Below, piece by piece: positions 32,282 through 40,639 of a DNA stretch of 64,000 nucleotides. This DNA is from Dokdonella fugitiva (GTDB taxonomy: Bacteria; Pseudomonadota; Gammaproteobacteria; Xanthomonadales; Rhodanobacteraceae). The notes under the pieces are model-generated. The model had not been told where the DNA came from and did no database searches. It saw nothing but the letters and a program-made list of their open reading frames with translations. Each line of letters begins with the position of its first letter. Position 1 is the stretch's first letter. The position numbers and the translations under genes are program-made. The stretch spans positions 393,782 to 457,781 of the forward strand of contig NZ_SLWQ01000003.1 of assembly GCF_004342425.1 (NCBI RefSeq), in the 5' to 3' direction.

Positions 32282-33205
32282 TCAATAGCGCGGAACGGAC
32301 GGATCGATCTCGACCGACCAGGCGTCGATGCCGCCTTCGACGTTCCACAGGTTGGTGAAGCCGTGCTCGCGGAAATGCTCGGCGGCGTTGCGGCTGGAGT
32401 TGCCGTGGTGGCAGATGAAGGCCAGCGCCGTGTCCTTCGGCAGCGACGTCAGGCGCGCATGCGTTTCCGGCTTGAACACCTCGGCGCCGGCGAACGGGGC
32501 GAACGCACGGTCCTGCTCGGGGCGCACGTCGATGACCATGATGTCGCCCGCCTGCATGCGCTGCCTGAGCTGGTGCACGTCGAGCGAGCGGATCGCCTGC
32601 GGCGCCTGCGGCAGGAAGATCGCGAGGCCTTCGCCGTGTGGCGTGCGCGTCCAGTCGATGCTCGCGCCGCGCGCGCGCTGCGCGCTCGCCGCGTCGAAGC
32701 GCACTTCGAGGCCATTGGCGACGGTGACGATGTCGTGGTCGCCCGCCTCGCGCAGCTGGAACTGCGGCTGGAAGCGACCGTCGACGACGAGGAACAGCTT
32801 GGCGTCGCCGGCATCGGCGAGCGCGGCGCGCACCTTCTCGACGGCGGCGTCGGAAATCGTCAGCTGCGGCGGCGTGCGATCCGGCTCGGCCACGCCGAGC
32901 AGGCGATGCAGTTCGCCCGAATCGAACATCGACTGCACGATGTCGGAGCCGCCGACGAGTTCGCCACCGACGTACAACTGCGGAATCGTCGGCCACTGGC
33001 CGAATTCCTTGATGCCTGCGCGGATTTCCTCGTCGGCGAGCACGTCGACGCTGTGGTAGTCGTCGAGCAGCGCGTTGAGGCGGTCGGCCGCGGCGGCGGA
33101 AAACCCGCATTGCGGCGCGTGGCGCGTGCCCTTCATGAACAACACGACGGGGTGGGCGGCGAGCAGCGCTTCGATGCGCGCGCGCGTGGCGGGAGAGAGC
33201 GACAT
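32282..33205 (-). CDS. Monothiol glutaredoxin / A-type-like / rhodanese fusion protein
   Basis: Protein of 307 aa with three domains. Residues ~1-110 form a Grx4-type monothiol glutaredoxin with CGFS (Cys33) and GQWPTIPQLYVGGELVGGSDI, a family that carries 2Fe-2S clusters with glutathione. Residues ~115-205 look like an A-type (IscA/HesB) Fe-S carrier (LTISDAAVEKVRAAL..., NGLEVRFDAASAQ, ASIDW) but have none of the three cluster-binding cysteines. Residues ~210-307 form a rhodanese domain with Cys265 in FICHHGNSS. The combination suggests a role in Fe-S or sulfur transfer. The ATG at 33205 begins the domain. Confidence 0.88.
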   Translation of the reverse strand: MSLSPATRARIEALLAAHPVVLFMKGTRHAPQCGFSAAAADRLNALLDDYHSVDVLADEEIRAGIKEFGQWPTIPQLYVGGELVGGSDIVQSMFDSGELHRLLGVAEPDRTPPQLTISDAAVEKVRAALADAGDAKLFLVVDGRFQPQFQLREAGDHDIVTVANGLEVRFDAASAQRARGASIDWTRTPHGEGLAIFLPQAPQAIRSLDVHQLRQRMQAGDIMVIDVRPEQDRAFAPFAGAEVFKPETHARLTSLPKDTALAFICHHGNSSRNAAEHFREHGFTNLWNVEGGIDAWSVEIDPSVPRY

Positions 33206-33271
33206 GGCAGGTTCCGTGGGGCGGGTCGGCAATGATACCGGCGCGCGGGCCGCGGCGGCCGGGGGACGGCC

Positions 33272-33292
33272 GCATATTTATGGGCGATAATC
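33272..33292. promoter_or_regulatory. AT-rich island between divergent glutaredoxin and OmpA-like genes
   Basis: The sequence around TATTTATGGGCGATAAT is a striking AT-rich patch in GC-rich surroundings. It offers a GATAAT -10 on the plus strand (33286-33291) and TAAATA on the minus strand, so it could serve both divergent genes. The leader of the OmpA-like gene would be about 155 bp. Confidence 0.45.
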
Positions 33293-33454
33293 GGCACCGC
33301 AAGACGCCGCGCCGGACGCGCGGCGGCCAGGGCAGGGGCAGGGCCGCAAGGCCCGCAATACGCAGCACAGGCTCGGAATCCGTCCGCCGCGAGGCGGCCG
33401 GCGGCATCGCGCCGCGGATTCCGCATGGATCGGCGCAAGCTGGGGAGGAGTGTC

Positions 33455-35494
33455 ATGGTTCGTCGCAAGTCGCTCACGGTCGCGGTCGCGACCGCGCTGT
33501 CCACGTTCACCGGATCGTCCGCGTTCGTCGCCTGGAGCGCCCACGCGCAGCCCGCGCCGCCGGCCGAAGGCGTCGTGCCTATCACCTATGTCGGCGCCAA
33601 TGCGCGCGTCTCGCTCGGCGTCGACGACGACGGCGACGTGCTCGGTGAAATCCTCGGCATCCTCGGCAAGACCGACGACCACGCCTGGCTCGCCCAGCTC
33701 TGGCTCGGCCAGGGTGGCGCCGGCGGCGTGCAGGTCGACTACCACCGGCTGTGCGGGTCGCGGGCGACGGACGGCGGACCGGATCATCGTGGCGTCTGCA
33801 AGGCGTTCGGTGCGTTCGACCAGAACGCGTGGAAGGACCGCAAGGCGACGCTCGGTGTCGGCTGGGAGAAGAACGACTTCTCGATCGACGCCTACGCCAG
33901 CCACGCGACCTCGGGCGCGCGTCATGCGGGTTCGACCCTCGTCACCGACGTGATCCAGCTGACCGGTACCGACGAGCACGGCGACTACACCCAGACGCAG
34001 ACGATCGACACCTTGACCGAGGCGTTCGAGCACCCTTACGACAACGGCGTCGGCGTACGCTTCGGCAAGTACTTCGACGATCCGCTGCTGCGCGTGCGAG
34101 GCGGCCTCGACTACGAGCGCGGCAAGTACGATTCGGACCAGTGGACCGTGTCGCTCGGCCTCGACAAGTATTTCGCGAACACCGGTTTCAGCGTCTCATT
34201 GCTCGGCGAGAGCCTGCACAAGGGTGGCAAGTTCGAGCGCGACAGGAACGACACGCGCGGCTGGCTCCTGCTGCGCTACGACATCGGCCAGAACTACCGT
34301 GCGCGCGAACCGTATCGCATGGTGCAGGTCGAGCGCGCCGCTGCGCCGGCCGTTCCACCCGAGCCGCAGGTGGTGCGCAACGAGGTCAGGCTCGACGGCG
34401 ATGCGTTCTTCGACTTCGACCATTCGGACCTCCGCCCCGACGCGCGCGCAGCGCTCGACGAACTCATCGCGCGGCTGAAGTCGGTCGACCGCGTGAGCCG
34501 AATCGCCGTCGTCGGCCACACCGATTCGATCGGCACCGTCGCCTACAACCAGAAGCTGTCCGAGCGGCGCGCGGCGAGCGCCAAGCGCTATCTCGTCGCG
34601 CATGGCATCGATGCGGCCGAGATCGACACGCGTGGCGAAGGCGAGTTGAACCCGTCGCATCCGAACGACACGCCGGCGAACCGCCAGAAGAACCGCCGCG
34701 TGGACATCGGATTCCTCACGATCGAGGAGACGACGACGCAACCGCCCGCGCCGCCGCCGACGCCCGAGGTCGAGTGGGTCAGGGAACCGGTGGCCGCGCC
34801 GCCGGCATGGATCGAGCGCGCGCTGCGCAATCCGGCCGAGCACAAGCGCACGGTCGACGTGTACCGCTTCGAGAAGACAACGAAGACGACCACGCTCGGC
34901 CCGCGCAACTACACCAACCACCCGCCGGTGGCGCAGGACGATGCCGTCACCGTCGAACAGGATGCGCCCGCGACGCCGATCGCGGTGCTCGCCAACGACA
35001 GCGATCCCGACGGCGATACGCTCGTCGTGACCGCGGTCGGCGCCGCCGCGCACGGCGTCGCGGTCGCGACCGCGGCAGGCGTCGACTACACGCCGGCCGC
35101 GGGCTATCTCGGCGACGACAGCTTCACCTACACGATCAGCGACGGCCGCGGCGGCAGTGCGGGCGCGACCGTGCACGTGAGCGTGACCGCGCCGAACCAT
35201 CCGCCCGTCGCCGGGCCGCTGTCGGTGCGCGTGCTCAAGGGTGCATCGATCGACATCCCGGTGCTGCAGGCTGCCTCCGATCCCGACGGCGATCCGCTCA
35301 CGGTGATCGCGGTCAACCACACCGGCCCGTTGCCGGACAACACGGTCACGATCAACCCGGACTACACCGTGCACTACACGTCGATCCACGGCTGGTTCGG
35401 CCAGGACTACTTCGAGTACACCGTGTCCGACGGCAAGGGCGGCACCGCGACCGGGACGATCGCGGTCTACGTGTACGAGCGGCCGCCGTACTGA
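33455..35494 (+). CDS. OmpA-family outer membrane protein with C-terminal Ig-like repeats
   Basis: Protein of 679 aa from ATG 33455 (GGGGAGGAG five bases upstream; another in-frame ATG lies at 33425). A signal peptide ends near AHAQP. Residues ~30-300 are rich in amphipathic beta strands and aromatics (LSLG-type, DDPLLRVRGGLDYE), consistent with a membrane barrel. Residues ~330-425 are an OmpA peptidoglycan-binding domain (FFDFDHSDLRPDARAALDEL, VVGHTDSIGT, NRRVDIGFL). Two tandem Ig/cadherin-like repeats follow (NHPPVAQDDAVTVEQD, LANDSDPDGDTLVVTAV, YTPAAGYLGDDSFTYTISDG), starting near residues 490 and 583. The unusual order puts adhesin-type repeats after the peptidoglycan anchor. Confidence 0.88.
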   Translation: MVRRKSLTVAVATALSTFTGSSAFVAWSAHAQPAPPAEGVVPITYVGANARVSLGVDDDGDVLGEILGILGKTDDHAWLAQLWLGQGGAGGVQVDYHRLCGSRATDGGPDHRGVCKAFGAFDQNAWKDRKATLGVGWEKNDFSIDAYASHATSGARHAGSTLVTDVIQLTGTDEHGDYTQTQTIDTLTEAFEHPYDNGVGVRFGKYFDDPLLRVRGGLDYERGKYDSDQWTVSLGLDKYFANTGFSVSLLGESLHKGGKFERDRNDTRGWLLLRYDIGQNYRAREPYRMVQVERAAAPAVPPEPQVVRNEVRLDGDAFFDFDHSDLRPDARAALDELIARLKSVDRVSRIAVVGHTDSIGTVAYNQKLSERRAASAKRYLVAHGIDAAEIDTRGEGELNPSHPNDTPANRQKNRRVDIGFLTIEETTTQPPAPPPTPEVEWVREPVAAPPAWIERALRNPAEHKRTVDVYRFEKTTKTTTLGPRNYTNHPPVAQDDAVTVEQDAPATPIAVLANDSDPDGDTLVVTAVGAAAHGVAVATAAGVDYTPAAGYLGDDSFTYTISDGRGGSAGATVHVSVTAPNHPPVAGPLSVRVLKGASIDIPVLQAASDPDGDPLTVIAVNHTGPLPDNTVTINPDYTVHYTSIHGWFGQDYFEYTVSDGKGGTATGTIAVYVYERPPY

Positions 35495-35501
35495 GCGTTG
35501 C

Positions 35502-35535
35502 GGCGCCGGCGGCGGCCCGCGGCCGCCGTCGCGCC
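35502..35535. terminator. Strong GC-rich hairpin after the OmpA-like gene
   Basis: The arm at 35502-35517 pairs with 35521-35535 through 11 consecutive pairs (one a G-T wobble), then a one-base bulge and four more pairs, around a CGC loop. Located between convergent stop codons, it probably terminates both transcripts. No T tract. Confidence 0.55.
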
Positions 35536-35548
35536 GGCAGGCACGCGC

Positions 35549-36490
35549 TCACGCGCCGACGTCGAGGCGTCGCATGTCCTCGTCGGACAGGCGCAGGCGC
35601 ACCGCGCCGGCGAGTTCGGCGACCTGCGCCGGCGTCGTCGCGCTCGCGATCGGCGCGGTGATGCCCGGGCGCGCCATCGCCCAGGCGAGGGCGACCTGCG
35701 CGGGCGTCGCGTCGTGGCGCCGCGCGACGTCGTCGAGCGCGGCGAGCACGCGCAGTCCGTGGCCATTGAGGTACTTGCCCGCCGCGCGGCCGCGCGCGGC
35801 GCTCTTGCCGAGGTCGTCCTCGCTGCGGTACTTGCCGGTGAGGAAGCCGCTCGCCAGCGCGTAGTAGCAGACGACGCCGACGCCGGCGTCCTGCACGAGC
35901 GGCGCGAGCGACGTCTCGTATTCCTTGCGCGCGACGAGGTTGTATTCCGGCTGCAGCACTTCGTAGCGCGGCAGGCCGAGCCGCGCGCTCGTCGCGAGCG
36001 CTTCGGCGAAGCGCGCCGCGGTGTAGTTGGACGCGCCGATCGCGCGCACCTTGCCGCGCTCGATCAGGCGCGAGAATGCACCGAGCGTGTCGGCGAGCGG
36101 CACGCCCGCATCGTCTTCGTGCGCGAAGTAGAGGTCGATCGTGTCGATGCCGAGGCGCCGCAGCGAATCGTCGGCGGCCGCTTCGATGTTCGCCGGCGAA
36201 AGGCCGGGATGGCGCGCCCATTTCGCGACCTTGGTCGCGACGACGACGCGGTCGCGCTTGCCGCTGCGCGCGAGCCAGCGGCCGATCATCGTCTCCGATT
36301 CGCCGCCCTCGTTGCCGGGCACCCAGGCGGGGTAGGCGTCGGCGGTATCGAGCAGGTCGAGGCCGGCATCGACGAACGCGTCGAGTACGGCGAACGCGCC
36401 GGCCTCGTCGACGCTCCAGCCGAATACGTTGGTGCCGAGCGCGAGCGGCGCCACGGACAGGCCGGAACGGCCGAGCGGTCGTCGATTCAT
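35549..36490 (-). CDS. Aldo/keto reductase
   Basis: Protein of 313 aa. The NADPH-dependent AKR barrel is recognised from PLGRSGLSVAPLALGTNVFGW. The catalytic tetrad is seen in LLDTADAYPAW (Asp, Tyr), VVATKVAKW (Lys) and LYFAHEDD (His). IGASNYTAARF and the VLQPEYNLVARKEYE segment are typical of the Tas/YajO-like subgroup. No obvious operon partner; convergent with the OmpA-like gene. Confidence 0.92.
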   Translation of the reverse strand: MNRRPLGRSGLSVAPLALGTNVFGWSVDEAGAFAVLDAFVDAGLDLLDTADAYPAWVPGNEGGESETMIGRWLARSGKRDRVVVATKVAKWARHPGLSPANIEAAADDSLRRLGIDTIDLYFAHEDDAGVPLADTLGAFSRLIERGKVRAIGASNYTAARFAEALATSARLGLPRYEVLQPEYNLVARKEYETSLAPLVQDAGVGVVCYYALASGFLTGKYRSEDDLGKSAARGRAAGKYLNGHGLRVLAALDDVARRHDATPAQVALAWAMARPGITAPIASATTPAQVAELAGAVRLRLSDEDMRRLDVGA

Positions 36491-36566
36491 TGCACGCGAC
36501 TCCTGGCGAACGGGCGCGCACTGCGCGCCGGGGTCGCGACGCCGCGGGCGCGGCGGCGCAGCGGGA

Positions 36567-37169
36567 TCAGGACAGCACGTCGGGGCGCTTGGCACCGACG
36601 TAGCGACGCGTCCAGTAGCTCTCGTCCAGCCGGCTGATGCTGACCGACTTGCCGGTCGAAGGCGAATGGATGAAGCGGCCCTCGCCGAGGTAGATGCCCA
36701 CGTGCGAGACGCGCTTGCCGCGGGTCTTGAAGAACACGAGATCGCCGACCTTGAGGTCGGCGCGCGCGACATTGATGCCGGCGCGATACTGGCTCGCCGA
36801 GTCGACCGGCAGGTCCACGCCGGCGCTGTGGCGGAACACGTAGCGGACGAAGCCGCTGCAGTCGAAGCCGGTCTTCGGATCGCGGCCGCCGCGGCGGTAG
36901 CGGATGTTCTGCAGGGTCATCGAGAAATCCGCGAGCAGCCTGCGCAGGCCGGTCGGAGCCGCTTTCGGCTGCGCCGGCGCGGCATCGGTGGTCGCCGGGC
37001 TGTCGACGAGCCACTGGCCGGAGGCCGGCCAAGGGGTCGAAGCGATGGCGGAGGCGGATTCGAGCTGCCACGGGCGAACATCGACGGCCGACGGCGCGGC
37101 GACGGCTTCGCTGCCCTGCATCGCGGCAAAAGCGAGCAAAAACAAGGCCGTCATTCGCTGGAATGGCAT
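36567..37169 (-). CDS. C40 (NlpC/P60) family peptidoglycan hydrolase
   Basis: Protein of 200 aa. A signal peptide (MTALFLLAFAAMQGSEAVA) is followed by a low-complexity linker. The NlpC/P60 catalytic domain shows the nucleophile in FDCSGFVRYVF, the catalytic His in VSHVGIYLGEGRFIHSPS, and GDLVFFKTRG. Such enzymes cleave D-Glu-mDAP type peptide bonds in the cell wall. An in-frame ATG five residues later (MTALF) is an alternative start. Confidence 0.92.
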   Translation of the reverse strand: MPFQRMTALFLLAFAAMQGSEAVAAPSAVDVRPWQLESASAIASTPWPASGQWLVDSPATTDAAPAQPKAAPTGLRRLLADFSMTLQNIRYRRGGRDPKTGFDCSGFVRYVFRHSAGVDLPVDSASQYRAGINVARADLKVGDLVFFKTRGKRVSHVGIYLGEGRFIHSPSTGKSVSISRLDESYWTRRYVGAKRPDVLS

Positions 37170-37350
37170 CGGTACGCTCCGTGGATCGACAGGGAGGCGA
37201 TACCGCATGCGCAGTCCGGCCCACCCCCGTGGAGCGGGGAAAGTAGCAAACGACATGCACGGAGTTGTTTGGCTCGCGTTAAGCCAACGGCGATTCCAGC
37301 CGATTTCCGTGACGCGGTTCCGCTCGCGGGTGCGAACCGGCTGGCGGAAA

Positions 37351-37971
37351 TCAGGCTGGAGCGGCGGCGAGCAGGGCCCGCGCGACCGGGACGATTTCGT
37401 CGGTCCACAGCGCATATTGCGCGGCGGACGGATGCAGGCCATCGGCGACGAGCATCGCCTCGGCGTCGCCGGCGTCACGCGACGCGGCGGTCACGTCGAC
37501 GAACGGGATGCCCGCGTCCGCGGCAATCGCACGGGCGGCCGCGTTGAACGCGTCGATCTCGGCGCCGACCGCCGCGCCATCGCGGCCCTCGGCGCGTGCG
37601 AAACGCGTCACGCCCCAATCGGGGATCGACACGACGAACACGCGCGCCGGCGATCCCGCCAGCGCGACGGCGCGCCCGAGCAGGGCGCCGAACTGCGCGC
37701 GGTATTCATCGAGCGGGCGGCCGCGGTACTGGTTGTTGACGCCGATGAGCAGGCTCACGAGCGCATACGGCGGCGCGAAGGTCGCGGCATCCATCGCGGC
37801 CGAGAGTTCGTCGGTGGTCCAGCCGGTGGTTGCGACGAGCGCGGGATCGGCGAGCGCGACGCCGTGCGCGCGCAGGCGCCGCGCGAGCTGCGCCGGCCAG
37901 CGCTCGCCCGCTTCGACGCCTTCGCCGATCGTGTAGGAGTCGCCGAGGGCGAGATAGGTCGCGGTATTCAT
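37351..37971 (-). CDS. SGNH/GDSL hydrolase
   Basis: Protein of 206 aa from the ATG at 37971. Block I is ALGDSYTIGEG (nucleophile Ser), block III is LIGVNNQYRG, and block V is DGLHPSAAQY. No signal peptide is seen with this start, so a cytoplasmic esterase or lipase is likely. A longer start would add a hydrophobic leader but runs into the upstream repeat element. The substrate is unknown. Confidence 0.88.
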   Translation of the reverse strand: MNTATYLALGDSYTIGEGVEAGERWPAQLARRLRAHGVALADPALVATTGWTTDELSAAMDAATFAPPYALVSLLIGVNNQYRGRPLDEYRAQFGALLGRAVALAGSPARVFVVSIPDWGVTRFARAEGRDGAAVGAEIDAFNAAARAIAADAGIPFVDVTAASRDAGDAEAMLVADGLHPSAAQYALWTDEIVPVARALLAAAPA

Positions 37972-38014
37972 CGAGGTCCCGGCAATGGCGGTGGTGGCAA
38001 CGGCTACGGCTGAG

Positions 38015-38155
38015 ATTGAAGCACGAAGGACCCGAAGGACAAGAAGCACGCAACAAAGATTGAAACACCGAGCACACGGAGCACACGGAGAGGAAAAGAA
38101 AAGAGCGTGGCGATACCGCCCCCTACCGCATGCTCGGTGCGTTCCGTGCTTCCGC
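38015..38155. repeat. Purine-rich GCACGAAGGACCCGAAGGAC intergenic element
   Basis: A second copy-like element of the class at 31432-31620. It has GAAGCACGAAGGACCCGAAG and then GAAACACCGAGCACACGGAG on one side, and GCTCGGTGCGTTCCGTGCTTCC (from about 38131) on the other, forming an imperfect inverted repeat around a purine-rich centre (GAGGAAAAGAAAAGAGC). It fills the gap between two minus-strand genes and has no convincing ORF. Confidence 0.6.
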
Positions 38156-38160
38156 CGGCT

Positions 38161-39399
38161 TCAGGCCACGCGCCGCGCGGCGTTGCGTGCGATGCGCGCG
38201 AGTTCGCGCTCGATGCGCGCGAGTGCATCGGCGAGCACGGCGGGTTCGGGCAGCAGGGTAAGCCGGAAATGGTTGCGCGCGGCGATGTTGAAGCTCGATC
38301 CGGGCACGAGGATGATCTGCTCGTGCTCGAGCAGGTCGAGCGCGAACGCGGCATCGTCGAAGCCGGGCAGCCGTTCGGGATCGACGCCCGGGAACGCATA
38401 CAGCGCGCCGTCGGGCGCGACCATGCGCAGGAATTCGCTGCGCTCGACCGCGTCGACGACCGCCGCGCGGGCGGCGTGCAGGCGACCGCCGGGGCGCGTG
38501 AGCGCGCCGATTTCGTTCGGTCCCTCGAGCGCGGGCCTGATCGCCCACTGCGCGGTCACGTTGCTGCACAGGCGCAAGCTGGCGAGCAGGTCGAGCGCGC
38601 GCACGAGATCGTGCACGCGGTGCTCGTGGCCGGTGACCGACAGCCAGCCGACGCGGTAGCCGCAGGCGAGGTGCACTTTCGACAGGCCGCCGTAGCTGAT
38701 GCACGGCGTCTCGCCCGCGAGCGGCGCGAGCGGCGTGAATGCGGCGCCGTCGTAGAGCACGCTGTCGTAGATCTCGTCGCAGAGAAGAACGAGACGGTGG
38801 CGGCGCGCGACGTCGACGAGCGCGGCGAGCAGTTCGCGCGGGTAGACCGCGCCGGTCGGATTGTTCGGGTTGATGATGACCAGCGCGCGCGTGCGCGGCG
38901 TGACCATCGCCTCGATCTCGGCCGGGTCGGGCAGGTGCGCGCGCTCGGGCGGGCACGGGTAGTGCAGCGGCACGCCGCCGTTGAGGCGCGTCGCCGCGGT
39001 CCACAGCGGGTAGTCCGGCGCGGGCACGAGCACTTCGTCACCGGCGTCGAGCAGCGCGCGCAGGCTGAGGTCGATCAGCTCGCTGACGCCGTTGCCGATG
39101 AATACGTGCTCGGGCCGCGCTTCGGCACCGTTGCGGCGATGCTGGGCGGCGACCGCCTCGCGCGCTTCGAGCAGGCCCTGCTGGTGGCAGTACGCCTCGC
39201 TCTTCGGCAACGCGGTCGCGATCGCGTCGCGCAGGTGCTGCGGCACGCGGAAACCGAACAGGCCGGGGTTGCCGATGTTGAGGCGCAGGATCGGCTTGCC
39301 CGCGGCTTCCAGTTCGTGTGCGCGACGGCTGAGCGGCCCACGGATGTCGTAGCGCACGTCTTCGAGGCGACGGCTGGTCGCGACCGTTGGATGCGGCAT
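38161..39399 (-). CDS. PLP-dependent aminotransferase, AlaA-like
   Basis: Protein of 412 aa from the ATG at 39399, preceded by GGGAAGGG. A fold-type I aspartate aminotransferase-like enzyme with RLNIGNPGLFGF, IGNGVSELIDLSL, INPNNPTGAVYPRE and CDEIYDSVLYDG. The PLP lysine is in YGGLSKVHLACGYRVGW and the substrate Arg in NHFRLTLLP. Similarity in order and length to alanine/valine transaminases (AlaA) suggests pyruvate-alanine transamination. Divergent from rsgA. Confidence 0.9.
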   Translation of the reverse strand: MPHPTVATSRRLEDVRYDIRGPLSRRAHELEAAGKPILRLNIGNPGLFGFRVPQHLRDAIATALPKSEAYCHQQGLLEAREAVAAQHRRNGAEARPEHVFIGNGVSELIDLSLRALLDAGDEVLVPAPDYPLWTAATRLNGGVPLHYPCPPERAHLPDPAEIEAMVTPRTRALVIINPNNPTGAVYPRELLAALVDVARRHRLVLLCDEIYDSVLYDGAAFTPLAPLAGETPCISYGGLSKVHLACGYRVGWLSVTGHEHRVHDLVRALDLLASLRLCSNVTAQWAIRPALEGPNEIGALTRPGGRLHAARAAVVDAVERSEFLRMVAPDGALYAFPGVDPERLPGFDDAAFALDLLEHEQIILVPGSSFNIAARNHFRLTLLPEPAVLADALARIERELARIARNAARRVA

Positions 39400-39551
39400 G
39401 TCCCTTCCCGGCATTGAACGTCGGACGATCCTAGCAGCGCGTTTGCTGCGCCGCACGCACGCCGCGCGCGGTTCGTGGCGTGAGTAGCGTCATGTGCTTC
39501 CGCCGGCCCGGCGCTCCATCCGGGGCCGCACGGGCAGGGGCGCCGCCTTGC

Positions 39552-39557
39552 TAGAAT
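39552..39557 (+). promoter_or_regulatory. rsgA: Extended -10 box adjacent to rsgA
   Basis: TGC-TAGAAT forms an extended -10 element whose last base is eight bases before the ATG. Transcription would start within a base or two of the start codon, giving a leaderless or near-leaderless mRNA. No -35 and no ribosome-binding site are seen. Confidence 0.5.
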
Positions 39558-39564
39558 CGGCGCG

Positions 39565-40635
39565 ATGCCGATCAAGGATCCCCCACAGCGTCTCGCCCGC
39601 ATCGGTTGGCGTGCGCAGGCGCTGCCCGAGGATGTCGATCCCGCCGCGATCGCGCGCGTCGTCGCCCAGCATCGCACCGGCTACCAGCTGCACGACGGCG
39701 AGGACACGTTCAATGCGCAGCCCGCCGCGCGTTTCCTCAAGCGCGACGTCGACCCGACCGCGCGACCCGCGGTCGGCGACTTCGTCGTCGTCGCCGCCGG
39801 CTCGCCGCCGACGATCGAACGCGTGTTGCCGCGGCGCACCGAGCTCAAGCGCGGCGCCGCCGGCGAAAGCCACCAGCGCCAGCTCATCGCCGCCAACGTC
39901 GACGCGGTGTTCGTGCTGAGCGGGCTCGACCACGACTTCAACCCCGCGCGCATCGAGCGCTACCTGCTGCTGATCCAGGGCAGTGGCGCGACGCCCGTGC
40001 TCGTGCTCACCAAGGCCGACCGCGCCGAGGCGGTCGACACGATCGCGGACGACCTGCGTCGCCGCGTGCCCGGCGTCGAGGTGCATGCGATCAATGCGAA
40101 GTCGGCCGCCAGCGTCGAGCCGCTGCTCGCCCACCTCGGGCCCGGCCACACCGCGGTGCTGGTCGGCTCCTCCGGTGCCGGCAAGTCGACGCTGACCAAC
40201 ACGCTGCTCGGCGAATCACGCCAGGCCACCGGTGCCGTGCGCGAACACGACAGCCGCGGTCGCCATACGACGACGCACCGCGCGCTGATCCTGCTGCCGA
40301 GCGGCGGCTGCCTCATCGATACGCCGGGCATGCGCGAGCTCAAGCTCACCGGCGAGGAGCAGATCGACCGGGGCCAGTTCGCCGACATCGACGAACTCGC
40401 GCAGTCGTGCCGCTTCGGCGACTGCGCGCACGCGAGCGAACCCGGCTGCGCGGTGCAGGCCGCGCTCGCCGACGGTCGCCTCGATCCGGACCGCTGGCGC
40501 AACTACCTCAAGCTCCGCGACGAACTCGCCGCGACCGCCGACACGCTCGAGGCGCAGCTGCGTCGGCGCAGCGAGGCGAAGGTGCTCACCAAGGCGCTCG
40601 GCAAGCGCCTCGGCGAGAAGTACGGGCGGCGCTGA
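39565..40635 (+). CDS. rsgA: Ribosome small subunit-dependent GTPase RsgA
   Basis: Protein of 356 aa. RsgA is a circularly permuted GTPase that assists late 30S subunit maturation. The N-terminal OB-fold region is followed by the permuted order G4 (VLTKADRAEAV), G1 (GSSGAGKSTLTN), G2 (RHTTTHRAL) and G3 (IDTPGMREL). A C-terminal zinc site follows (CRFGDCAHASEPGC). Length and motifs are complete. Confidence 0.95.
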   Translation: MPIKDPPQRLARIGWRAQALPEDVDPAAIARVVAQHRTGYQLHDGEDTFNAQPAARFLKRDVDPTARPAVGDFVVVAAGSPPTIERVLPRRTELKRGAAGESHQRQLIAANVDAVFVLSGLDHDFNPARIERYLLLIQGSGATPVLVLTKADRAEAVDTIADDLRRRVPGVEVHAINAKSAASVEPLLAHLGPGHTAVLVGSSGAGKSTLTNTLLGESRQATGAVREHDSRGRHTTTHRALILLPSGGCLIDTPGMRELKLTGEEQIDRGQFADIDELAQSCRFGDCAHASEPGCAVQAALADGRLDPDRWRNYLKLRDELAATADTLEAQLRRRSEAKVLTKALGKRLGEKYGRR

Positions 40636-40639
40636 GCGA

